Assembly: GCA_013176395.1 (NCBI GenBank)
Contig: JABMLP010000008.1
Coordinates: 744,001 to 808,000 of the forward strand
Length of the DNA stretch: 64,000 nt
From: Venturia oleaginea
Taxonomy: Eukaryota; Ascomycota; Dothideomycetes; Venturiales; Venturiaceae
Reading direction: 5' to 3'
Below are positions 47,785 through 60,400 of this stretch, piece after piece. Position 1 is the first letter of the stretch; each line of letters opens with the position of its first letter. Below the pieces are notes generated by a model. It saw nothing but the letters and a program-made list of their open reading frames with translations. It was not told the origin of the DNA and made no database searches. A program made the translations under genes and the position numbers.

Positions 47785-48423
47785 CCTGCAACTGACCAGT
47801 CGTGTCTCAAAACCCAGGAGCTGGTGGGATGGAAAGAGAGGAAGCTGGTAGGCGCAACGGGGACAGGACAAAGGATAAAGGAAGCGAGCATAGAGATAGC
47901 AGCATCGTATTGCCCATCAGACGAGCCACACGGCACGTCCAGACGCCTCGCCTCAGCCAGAGTGAAGGTCCATCGTTTGGATAGGACGATTGGATGGCCT
48001 ACCTGCCCTGGCCCGTCGAACCGAACACCAAGTGTGGAGCAACGCGGCCCAAGATGCGGGGAAAGCTCGGTTCCTCTTCCGACCAAATGACTTGTGATAA
48101 ACTCGTGTAATCGGACCATGTCATGCGACACGAGTCAGGTAAGATCACGCTCGTGACGGACAATATAAATTTCAAGTACTAATTACAATAGAGCTGACAG
48201 GAGACCGATATAAGTCTAGGTATATTATGAGGTGAAAGGAAATTCGTGATAGTCGTGACCGTGTGGAGATTCATCCAACGCCAAATTCATCACCGATCCA
48301 TTGCTAAACCCACAACCAAACGCCTTGTCAATGCCCGCACGCCATGCTGAAGTGCTATCAAAAAACATGCTCTGAAGTAGAAAATGGACTGAAGAAATAA
48401 GAGCTCTATGTGTGGAAAAACTC
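47785..48423. other. intergenic, SDR promoter and giant-gene 3' end
   Basis: Frames on both strands cross the region but lack protein-like order. Expected to hold the promoter of the SDR gene and the 3' UTR of the giant involucrin-repeat gene; both are transcribed leftward. Confidence 0.45.
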
Positions 48424-51400
48424 TCAAAACATGTTGGAGCTGGGCGCCTTGCTCAAAACCGATCTCCGGCCTTCCAGATCCATCGCGCCACTTAGGACTC
48501 TCACCACCTTTTTGTTACTGGATGGTTTTGCGACGAGGACTTGGGCAGGGCAGACAACAATTTCGTCGTCGCCTTCACCAAGATCATCGCCCTTTTTGAC
48601 GACTAGGGGGAACAGTACGATTTTGACTACTGCTTTCTTCTCTTCAAGCTCGTCGTTTGTTGTTGCTTCACCACTGCGCTCATTCATGAGTGATGCGTTG
48701 AATTGAACTTTTTGGACCAGATCGCCATTGGTGTCATACTCTGGTCGTAGGGGTGGTAGCATGATGTATTCTGCGCGTTGACACCGCATGTCAATTGCGA
48801 GATCGACGGCCAACCCGATTACTTTGCGGAGAGAATCCTGAACCTGATTGGTAAGTTGTGATGGTGGTGGAAGGATTTTTGAAAGAGTGGCGTAGATCTC
48901 TTGCACAACTGCCTCGGTGTCTTGTTTGCGTTGTGCCATGAAAGCCTTGCGCTTGGCGAGAAGTGTAAGAGTAATTGCTCGCCATTGAGCAACAGCGCGT
49001 TGGGGACCTAATTGGATCAGTACGTGTTCTGAGGTGCGTTGCGCGAAACACTTACCACTCTCCAAGAGTGTCTTCTCTAGTATTTTGAGCTTCGATCGTT
49101 GCTCCCTGTCCATACCAAAGAGGTACCTCGTGAACACATACTCCCAAATCATTGACATCACCAAAGACATGAAAATGTCCCTCCGTTTCACTCGATCCGA
49201 CAACAGCACGTCCACATCAGACCCATCTAATACCGCATCATCCAACCGATCCCGAATCTTGTCATCGTTGATGTCCGAAGACAACTTGCACATCCTGTTG
49301 TCTGAGAATTTCGAGAATCTCAACACCCACTGCTGCACATGCTGGCAAAGCTGCTGGCATGCGCTATCAAAGTAATCCTCATCATGCACCGTCAAGAAAG
49401 TCTCTCCTTGCTTCGAATCGATAATCTGTCCCTGCAGCGTTTTGATCTGCTCCACAGCGTTCGTTAATTCCTCATGCAAGCGCTGTATTTCAGCGTCCTT
49501 GTCAACCATTGCATTTGCAATCTCGTCCGCCACAATCTGCTCCATTCCATCGTTGAGCGTTTGATGCTTCTCCCTCAATTCTTGCAATTCTCGAGAAGTC
49601 GTCTGCCACTGGGCGTGTGCCATGGTATTTTCAGACTCGAGGCTGATAATACGTTGGTTGGCCTGGTTAGAGATTTCTTCATGCTGAGCTGTGAGTTGGC
49701 TGTTGAGCTCAGTCAGTCTTTCCAATTCTTTCTGGAGCTGTGTCAGAGATGCTCGGAGTTCTGCGATTTGGGCATCTTTTTCTTGGATGCTCAGATCACG
49801 TGAGGCCACAGCTTCAGTGGCCTGTCGAATGGTGTTGGCATGGCCATCGCGCTCGTGGGTAGCCTGTAGCATAGCCTGCTCGGCCCTGACTTTTGCATCC
49901 TGAAGCATCTTGTTTTCGGAAATAACACTGTCAAGCCGCGTTTCGAGATCAATGAGGAGCATGCTTTGTCGTTTGCGCACACTTGGTGGACGCGATGGTG
50001 ACATTGGCGACTCTGGTCTGCGCCCGTAGCCTTCCTGAGGGGCTGTCAGTGAGGCCGCTCGAACGACACGCAGAGGAATGCTGCAACTTACGAGATCGCC
50101 ATCCATGGTGACTCCACGAGACCTATCCTTCCCTCTGAGTGCTGAGACGGCTGCGCCAGCTGCCACGCCTGCGAGAAGTTGAGGTGCCATGTCTGAAATT
50201 TTAGTGCCGACATTAGCCTCTTGGCGGCTGCTCTCGGACCGGAGGTCAGCTGATGCCATCCGACCAACCCTTCGCAGTGATCGATCAGATCGAACACTGG
50301 ACATGCTCATGGAGCTCAGCGGTCTGGCCACATTAGGAGTCATAGGGCGTCCCAGGTCAGGAGTGCGCAGTATATCGGGGCTTCGTAAGCGAGCAACGCT
50401 GGCAGCACTCGGAGAGCCGTCGCTGCCAACACTTGGAGAGCGCAAGTTGTCGTTCGTGCTTATTTTTCGCAGACCGTGATCTCGGCTCGAGCTGGGTGTT
50501 TGGCTGTGTCCAGTGCTGACGACACGTCTTTTCGCGTTAACGTGGACGACAGAGTCAATCCCCACAGTTTCATTGCCATCGTCCACAGGTGGCCAAGAAC
50601 GTCCATCAATCAATTCGCCCATGGAAACATCGGGCGCATGAGCAAGAGGACTGGATTCAGGAGCTTTGGTACTCAATTTTCCCTTTCCTTTTTCTTTCTC
50701 TGGGGTTGAAGAATGGCGACTGGATTTGACTTCACCGCCAGGGCCTTCATCGCTCAGCGGGCGTCTCTTTTCGCTAACCAGCGGAGAGTCCGGCGAGGCT
50801 GGGCTTTGCTCCGGGATAGTGCGCAACCCGGCGCTGTCTGTCCTGATATGAGAAGCTGGCGTTGCTGGAAGAGGTGTATTCTTGGGTTTTAAGAAGTCGA
50901 ATTGCTTGTCCTCGCCTACGTCTCTCGTGAGTTTGTCTGTCCGTCCTTTGCTTGTTTGCCAGGGGTTTTGTTCGGACGGAGAATCATCTCGATTGCGGGA
51001 CGCCTTAGGATCGAGCCTGGCCGAGAACGAGGGCTCGTTTTGATCTCTTGATCTTGCCAGGTCGAATCTCTGTCGTTCATCGACGGAAGTGTCTTTATCT
51101 ATTGAGACCTGCCAGTCTGGCGAAACCTCAACCCGCACTTTGGTAGGCTCTTTGTTCGAGCTGCGACGCTTCCTTCTGCCTGAAGACGGGCTGCCTTCGT
51201 CGGACATAATGGCTTCGGCATGCTCGTGCATGAAAGAAGTTTGTGGCAGACCCGGCGTGTCATGGTATCCACTATCGCAAGCAGTCTCGTGGACGATAGG
51301 AGGGTTAGATGGCATGAAAGGTGATTCAGAGACTGCAACTGCACTATCGCGATCCGCAGGGAAAGACCATGTAGGTCGAGTGAGATCCTGTGTCGACAAT

Positions 51401-54400
51401 TGCTTTTGCAATCTTTGAGCTTCAGAGGGAGTATCCAGCGTGTCTCGGGACGTTGATTGAACTGGGGGAAGATCGTGACTGCTATCTGGTGATGCAGCAG
51501 ATGAAAGCATCCTCCCCAAAGCATCGTGCCCGGTTCCAGTAGACAGGCGCTTTGGTGGCTGCTCGATACTGTCCTTGCGTGGAGGAGCTTTGCGCTTGGT
51601 TCGTTCAAAGCCAGAAAGCTCTCGGCTGGTCGATTCCTCTTCCTGCTGTTTGTCTGTTTCGAACGAGCTCGCCACGGCGGCAATACCTACAGCAGTGACA
51701 CCTGCAGCCAGAAGCACTGGTGGTACCTTGCTTTCCTTCTCTTCCATATCAAGATTCGCTTTGCCAGACTTCTTTCCCTTCTTTGCCTTCTTCTTCGAAC
51801 GCCCGGAGCATTCATCCTCTACAGCTGGAGATTCAGCAATTGCTTCAGGCGTTGCTGACTTGTCGCGGGATGTGAATTCCTCCGACTGTTCGACAGCCTG
51901 ATCACTGGAAGAGCTGCTCAGTACCTCTCGGAAAGATCCCGTGGAGCCCTTTTTATCCTTCTTGCCGAACTTCTTGACGGGAAGAACCCGAGCCTCGCCC
52001 TCGTTTAATGCATCGGTTGCAAGCGCAGGATTGACAACTTCTTGTTCGCTGATGTCATGCAGATTGACTTGGGGTGATAGCTCTCGCTTGATTTCCTCAG
52101 GTGTTCTAATAACAGCCTCTTCAATTCTGCTTCGGCTTTCCGAAAGTTCGATTGACTCAGTGGAAGAAATCGGCTGCTCTATGGCTGTTTGACCCGGAGT
52201 GTCCGCACCAGGAGGTGCAGTAGGCCGAGTCCATGTCGTCTGTCCAGTCGCGGTGTAATAGTATGTCTTGCCACTTGAAGGATCCACGGTAGAGTACCAT
52301 CCCACACGAAGGGAGTCTGGTGACTGGGGAATAGATTCGCTCTCAGTTGTAGAGTCGACTAGAAACAGCTCGGCGCTCTCTTGATTATCCTCAGGCGGAG
52401 GAGTCTCGACTTGCCTGGCTTTGCCTTTGTTAAGCTTCTTTGGTCGTTGATGATACTCAGAAAATCCATCTGGTTCATCTTCTGTGCCCTTATCTGGTGA
52501 GGGAGAGCGACGTTGTGCGAACGTTGGATCCTCGCGGACAATATCAGGATTGAAGCCGGATCCTTGAAGACCAGCAGCGAGAACTGCTGCAAATTCGTTA
52601 TCATCAGATGGAGGAGGCTTGCTGTCTGTTTCTGGTTCAAGTAGGGTTCGAGATGTTGGCCCAGCCGAGGCTGCTCTGCTTTGTCGTCTCGAACTTCTTC
52701 TCGATGACCTTCTGCTGGCTTGCAAAGGCAGTTCATCAAAGTCTGGCTCCTCAAGTTTGCTGGCTCGAGATGATGAGCGATGGAAACTGGGATCATTGAT
52801 GGCAAGACTTGGATCAAATCCAGAGTCTTTTAGCCCGGCCGCGATCGTAGCAGCAAAGTCGACTCCAGTTGATGGTGATTGCGTAGTCTCGAGCTCAAGG
52901 CGATCGGCTTCAAATACAGGTTCAGAGACGGGATCTTCCGCAGGTAAATCTGGCTCCTTTGCATGTTTTGTGCGGGAAACAGGACCTAAAATTGACTCGG
53001 TAAGGCACTCATTGGTAGGCTCAGGGCTTGAGGACAATGTACCAAAAGGCCCCTCCTCGACTACCTCTGGCTCTGCAGGTCGCGGTGGCGAAATATCCCG
53101 CCGTACAGACGATTCGAAAACACTGCCTTTTTTGGAATTCTTGCTCTTCTTCTTGTCCTTTTTGCTTGGTCTGACACTGAATCCGGAAGGCTCAACCTCC
53201 ACAGGGTTTTCGATCGTTGTAGACACTTGTTCGTCCCCAAAACTTGGCGCGTGTTGCATTGGAAATTCCTCTGCAATATTCTTGTCAAGCGCAATGTCTT
53301 CGGTTCCTTTAGCATCCAACTGCTTAGGCTCAGGATCAATAGTTTTGAGAATTTGGACCTGTCCCAGGTTCGGCGTCGATTTGATGGCCGATTCAACGAC
53401 AAGTTGGTCGTGTGGAGTCGCTCTGCCTTCCTTGCTTTTCTTCTTGTCTTTCTTCGTGGAAATAGAACTGGACTCCTCATCTGGGTTGATTGTCACGACC
53501 GGATTTTCAACGTCAAGCAGCACATTTTCATCGACTGTTGGTTCTGGAATGCTAAGGTTTAGTTCTTGTACAGCAGATTCAGGCTGGACGTCTTCACTGG
53601 CAGGGATTTGAGTTTCCACAGGCTCAGGAATGTCGTTAGCAGGTTGAGCAGGTTTGCCTTTCCCTCCCTTTTTCTTGTCCTTCTTTTGGGAAACAAAGCC
53701 GAACTCATCGTCTGGATTGATTTCCGCCGCCAGTTTATCGATGGTATTGGGCACCTCTTCTATCAAGGCTGGTTCTGGGGATATATGATCAAGCTCTTTT
53801 GCAGACGCCTCAGGCTGAGTGTCGTCGGAGACAAGCTGTGGAACCGCAGCGATGGTTCCAAAAGCGGCAGCTGTGGCGGTGGATATAGCTAAGGCAGCTT
53901 TGCTTTTCTTTCCCTCCTTCTTATCCTTCTTTGTCATGGGAAATCCGAGTTTTTCTTCGGCCCCAAGTTCGCCCGCTGGTTCAGCTTCAATCGAGCTCGC
54001 CTCTGTAACGGTTGGGTTTTCTTCGGGTATGATGATGTGGTCGGGAATTGTGACGCCGTGGTCCTCCTCTCCGTCCTTTTGCACCGAAATTGGCTCGGGC
54101 TTTTCAAGCGCTTCCGTGCCAAAGCCCCTACTCTCATTGAGAGCTATCTCCTCCTCTACTTTAGCAGACACTGCTTTGCCCTTCTTGCCTTTCTTGTCCT
54201 TCTTACTCTTCTTGAGACCGAATCCACCGAATTTCTCATCGGGACTTGCTTCTTTGACGACCGGCTCTTTGAAATCGTTCAAAATTTCTGGTAGATTCGC
54301 GGAGGGATATGCAGTAATAATCTCGGCTTGTTCGACCAAGTGGGATATGGTAGAGGTCTCAAGCTTTTCGACGGCTGGCTGTGGAGATGATGACTCGGTA

Positions 54401-57400
54401 TGTAGCAAAATTTCCCAGGATTGTGAAGCTTCGTTTTCCAAAGAAAGTGATTTGGATTTCTTGCTCTTCTTAGCCAACAAGTCAATTTCGTCCTCGGGAG
54501 CAGCATCGATAGTTTTCTCGGTGGTAGCAGATTCCTCCAGCAATTTAGTCGGCAAAGGTAGCTCGCTGTCAAGAGTGCGTTCCTCGGTCAGTGATGATGG
54601 CATAGACTCAGCAGATTGAGGTAAGGCTTCGTCCGTGGGAAGAATTGATTGATCCACGACTGGGGTTGGAGTGCGCTCAATGGGCAGTTGCGAATCGGAA
54701 ATGGGCTCGACCTTTGGCTCAGAGTGTTGCGGAGCATCTTCTTTCATGTCAAACGAGGAAGGGGTATTGACGAGGATGGTGTCTGCGATGTCCTTTGTAC
54801 TGTCCACGGCATCAAGAATTGGAGGGGATGGTGACAGAATATGTCCGTTGTCCACAAGTTGCGTTGCTTCATTTTCGACGTTCTGAGAAACTGCAATGGG
54901 AGCAGGCTCGGCTGCGAAATCTTGGTCGGGTTGCTTGATGTGTTCTTGGTCTAAAGTGCCTGCAGGCACATTATCGGTAGAATCTTGAAGCATTTGCGCA
55001 ATCTCAGCTGCGGTGGTCGTCGAGGCTTGTTGGGTTTCCAAGATAGCTACCGGCGCAATCTCAAGATCTTTCTCTGGACCAATCTCTGGCAAGGATGAAG
55101 ACTGTTCCTCCGAAGGGGTATCCAGACCAGAAATGGGCGTCTGACTACCGCTTTTCTTGCCTTTCTTAGCCTTCTTGCCCTTCTTGGTTGGAGCCCAGTC
55201 CCCTTCATCTTGTACAGGTACTTGAATAATGTCTTCCTCAACTTCCTTTGTTTCAAAAACCGGAATTGAATGAACAGACTCTTTGACTTGCAGATCTGCC
55301 GTGGCAGCTTTGTCGGTAAAATCCTCAGACTTGGAGGCCTTTTTGTCTTTCTTTAATGGAGCAGCCCATTGCTCTTCTTGCTGCACAGGTGTAGAAGTTT
55401 TGTCGATGGCTTCAGGCATTTCCTTTGCTTCGGAGAATGAGAACTCAGTGGCGGGCTCAAGAACAAGTAGATCTGGGATAGCTGGCTTCACGGCGAAGTC
55501 CTCCAACTTAGCACCCTTCTTGCCCTTCTTGGCCTTTTTGTCCTTTGACGAAGCAGCCCGTTTTTCTTCGTCCTGGACTGGGGTTTGGACCTCGGCGATT
55601 TTTTGTGGAATCTCCTCTCCAGGCAATGGCAACTCAGCGATAGGCTCTGAAATAGGCATATCGGGTGTAGCGGGCTCGACGGTGAAATCTTCAACTTTCT
55701 CTTTGCTACTCTTTTTACCTTTCTTGTCTTTCTTTACTGGAGCCACCCACTCTTCTTCGTCCACAAGCGCGGCCTCGATGAGTTCGGGTTGTGGTTCGTT
55801 TGCCTCAGCAGGCAGATCTCGCGTAATTGGCTCTTCCAAAACCTCTTGCTTGGCCTTCTTTCCCCTCTTCCCTTTCTTTGTTGGGGCGGCCAATTCGTCC
55901 TCAAAGATTGAACTAGCCTTGGCAAAGTCCTCCTGTGGCTTGTCTTCTGAAATGACATGTTCTTCAGTAATTTGCTCTTGGAAAACATCCTCTTCCTTGA
56001 TCTCCTTGTTGATCGTTTTATCTTCCTTTCCCTCCTTCACTGGAGAAGCCGAAGAGTCCTCGATGAGCGGTTCATCCTGGGACATAGACTCGGGCGCAAC
56101 AGAACTTTGGTGTAGCTCGCCAGCTTCCCGGGTGAGGTCTTGGGCATTTGATTGTTGGATAATAGGTTCTTGGATCGATGGTTCCTGAACAACCGGCTCG
56201 CTCGCCTGTGGTTCACGGGAGAGGATGTCATTATGGTCGTGGTGCTTGATAACAGAATCCTGAACAATGGGCCCCACGGAAAGTGCAGGCTCTTGAAGGA
56301 GATTTTTGCTGAGAGTGCTCTCGGAAGAATCCCCCTTACTAGCTTTCTGGATGATGGGCTCTTCGATATTTGGCTCTTTGCCGATGATTGCTTCAGATAT
56401 TGGCGTTTCGACATTAGTTTCGGGAATCATGGGCTCTTCGATGGCGGATTCTTCGCTGATGATTGCTTTGGATATTGGCGTTTCAATAATAGTTTCAGGA
56501 ATGATAGGCTCTTCGACATTGGGCTTTTTTCTGATGATTGCCTCGGATATTGGCGTTTCCACAATAGTTTCACGAATGATGGGCTCTTCGATGGCGGGTT
56601 CTTTGACGATTGGCTCGCTGGGAATACTTCGTTCAGTGGTAGGATCGGTAATGGGTGTCTCTTCGGAATTTGGCGCCTGTACAACCGGTTCTTCCATGAC
56701 AGGCTCAGCGAGAGAACAGTCTTGAATTTCATGATGCTGACTGGTCGACTCCTGAGGCGTGGACTCCTGGATAAGGGGTTTGGGTAGAGCAGATTTTCGG
56801 GAGATCGGTTCTTGATCGGTGGGTTCCTCCGAGGTCGCTTCCTTCAAAATTGGGTGGTCATTCTGCGTGGTATCTACCTTCAAATCTTGGTCTTGATCCA
56901 GCACGTTGGTAACAGTGTCTGCGGTGTTGAGAACGGAGAACTCGGGAATGATAGGGTCTTGCGACTCTGCGACCGGTGTTTGAGCACCATTTTTTTTGCC
57001 TTTCTTCCCCTTCTTGCCTCTCTTAGTCACAGTTGGTGCCCATTCATCGACTGCTTCGGCCTCAGGCAAGTCTCTATCTTGAACGATCGACGTTTCTTTA
57101 ATGACTTCTTGAGAAGAGGACTCCTGACCGAATTGTTCATCGGGAATCGTCTGCTCTGCAATGACAAGTTCGTGAGACTCTGCTACGGGAGTTTGAGCGC
57201 CACTTTTCTTCCCTTTCTTGCACCTCTTGCCTTTCTTCGTGGATGAAAATTCGTCGAAAACCTCACTGACTGGCGAGGGGTCCTCTTGGGTGCTCGGGTG
57301 TTGATCCAAAGGCTTTTCGGATGATTCCTGGATAATCGTCTCTTCGGTGATGGGTTTCCCCTCTTTGTTGAGAATGTCAGCATCGAGGTCTTGACCGAAA

Positions 57401-60400
57401 ACATGCGACTCGTCTAGAACGAGAGGTTCTTGAATGGTCGTGTTTGGAGTTTGAGTACCACTTTTCTTTCCTTTCTTGCCTTTCTTTGTAGGCGCCCATT
57501 CTTCCAGAGCTGTGACGTTCTCGGCCACAGGCGAGGCTTTCTCTTGAGCGACTGGTCCTTCGAAAACGGCTTCTCGAGTGCTAGATACGCCAAACACCGG
57601 CTCATTGTCAGTTGCCTTCACGTCCGCTTGCTCGGGGATATCGGATTGAACTGGCTGGATTTCGACATCATCTTGACCAGAAGGCAATTGCTCGTCAACA
57701 TTGATGGGCGCTTTGGAGACGATGTCTAGGGGACTAGATACATCAGTGACCTGTTCATCGATGATTGCCTTCTCTTCATCTTGCTCCCATATATTGGTTT
57801 GGAATGATTGACTGTCGGAAACACCTTCGTGGGAAGTTGGCAGCTCTTTTGGGATGAGGGATTCTTCAAGAGCGATGACAGCTGTCTGGGCACCGCTCTT
57901 CTTCCCCTTCTTTGGCTTTTTCTCCTTCTTGGTTGGTGCCCATTCATCAAAAGTGCCAGCTTCTGCGGCCTCCTTGGATCGAGTGTCAGAAGAGTCTTGG
58001 CTAGGAACTGACTCTTTGGTATCCTTGACATCCATTTGGTCTCCCCCGATTGCTGTGTCACTAGACCCGATCGAGGGAATGAAGGCATCTGCCGATGATG
58101 ACTCCAACGGAAAGGTGATTTCGGGTAGAGATTTTGTTGGATCGTGTTGAACTTCCCTTGTCTCGCTTATCCCTGCCGATCCACCAGCCTCCGCTAATTT
58201 TGGTCCGTCCAAACCTGCCGTTGGTTGACCGCCACTTCCTTTTCCTTCTTGGCCCTTCTTTGAGAGTACATCTTCGTCCACATCTGGCTGCAACTCTGTC
58301 GTCGTGCTTTGTTGGGCTTCTTTGTCATCCGGTTCGAGGGAAATGGAAGGCAGTCCAGGGATGTTGAGAGTTGGCAAGACTTCTGCTGTGACCATTGACA
58401 GCCCTGGTTCCAAAGCTGATCCTGCCTCGTCTTCAATCGCAGCGACGTCGCCTCGTTCCAAAGGCTCTGGCTCCACCGTCTGTTCGACAGGCAAAGGAGC
58501 GATTTCGAGAGATGGCATAGTAGTCACTGGGGCCTCTGGTTCGAAGGCTGGTGTTTGGGTACCACTGTTTTTACCCTTCTTGTTCTTCTTGCCTTTCTTT
58601 GATGGCGCCGAGACCTCCAAGTCATGTTCCGGCTCTTGCGTCATCTCACTCTCCATCAAAGGGATATTTGTGACAGCTTCTGACTCTTGAGTGACTTCAG
58701 TCTCGTTGATGGGGACATTCTTGGGCGTATCCGCTTCGACAGCGACTTTGGTCTCGGTCATGGGGACGCTCTCGACAAAATCGACAGGCTGTAATGCTGA
58801 AGGTGCACCGGGAAGTTCATCACTTGGATGCTCTTCGACTGAAGTGTCTTTTGGCATTGATGATTGCTCAGTAGTGACAGGCTTCCGAGAGGCTGCATCT
58901 TGAAATAAGACTGGTTCTTGGACATCTGGGGTTTTGAAAATTTCATCAAGGGACTTGTCTTCGGAGATATCTCTTGACACGGATGGCTGTTCAGTGGAGG
59001 TTGGTTCTTGAACGACAAGTGATTCTTCGGTGCCAACTGGATCTGGCAATTGCGTGGGGACTGTATCCTCCATAGTAGCTAGCTGACCCGTGACAATTGG
59101 AACTTCTGTAATGACAGCCTCTTCGGATACAGCTGGTAATTCGATAATCGGCTGATCAACGACAGCAGGCTCCTCTATGGCCGAATTCTTAACCATTGGC
59201 CCTTCAACAGAAGCAGGGTCCTCGATGATTGACTCCTTGATACTTGACCCTCCAACAATAACAGGCTCCTCCGACTCCCCAGAATCCGATATCGGCGCCA
59301 GACTTTGCTTTTTCTTGTTTTTCTTTCCCTCCTTCGTGGAGGCCTCTTCTTCAGGTTCTTGAGGCGATGGCGCAGGTATGGCACTGACAGGCTCTGGGGA
59401 ATAGATTACTTCAAGACTCTCGTTGGCAGGTTCCTCGTTCGTGGTTACTGACCTCGTCGCCGACAAATCCGGGCTTCTGTTCGGGCTTCTATCTGGCGTC
59501 CCTGGCTGCGATGTTGAAGCTGCTTCAAATTGACCAATGAGACCCGCAAGCTTGTTGCTCTTTCTGCCCATGGTATCCTTTTCTCTCTTTGATGGCGAGA
59601 TCCAAGTATCCTCGGGCTCCTGTGGGGATTGCACGGATGAAGTCTGCTTGTCAGATGTGTCCTCAATAGTGACCGATGGGCCGCCTTCAGGAATTTGGTC
59701 TGAAAGATCTATAGATGTTGATGCTTGAATGATGGGCAAATCACTCTCCAATATTGGCAGTTGCTCGGTGGTCTCATCAACAGCGGCCGTGGGAGTCTGT
59801 GTACCGCTCTCACTTCTCTTTTTACCCTTCTTGCCTTTCTTGCTTTTCTTGGAAGGGGCTCTGTCGTTTGTATCCTTTGGTTCTTGCGCAGCTGTTTTAA
59901 CGAGGAGGTCTCTATCAAGTGCATTGTCTTCGGAAATAGCAGGAGATTGCTTTGGTAGCTCGTCTTGAATACCCATAGATGTAGACTGACAGACTGGTTC
60001 GGATATCGAAGGCTCGGTGAAGGCGGGTGTTGGAGTCTGAGTACCGCTCTTGCTGCCTTTTTTGCCCTTCTTGTCCCTTTTACCTTCCTTGGTAGGTGCC
60101 CAACCAGATTCGTCCTCAGCTTCTGAAATGTTTTCCAAAGACTTTCCTTCCGCAACGACAGCGGGATCAGGTCCAATGGAAACTTGGTTCGGGACATTAT
60201 CTTTTTCTTGCGGGGGCGTCGAACCTAAAAAAGCAGCCGATGTTACGGCAGCGGGCAAAGGTTCAGTCGGGATGAAAGGTTCCTCTGGGATGTCTGCGGG
60301 TGTTTGCGTGCCACTCTTTTTGCCTTTCTTTCCTTTCTTGCCCTTCTTGGGCGTGGAAGCCCATTCATCTTCAGCCAGTGGAGTTGATTTAGGCTTTTCG

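Noticed and set aside
47520..48131. 203-codon minus-strand frame upstream of the SDR core
   Set aside because: It reads through the first SDR intron in a different frame. The exon beginning at 47784 with a 48-nt intron joins properly to the enzyme.
52619..56725. Long plus-strand frames of 130-330 codons opposite the giant gene
   Set aside because: They are Ser/Phe/Leu-rich mirror images of the Lys/Glu/Ser repeat codons on the other strand (for example FLPFFPFL opposite KKGKKGKK). Composition explains them.
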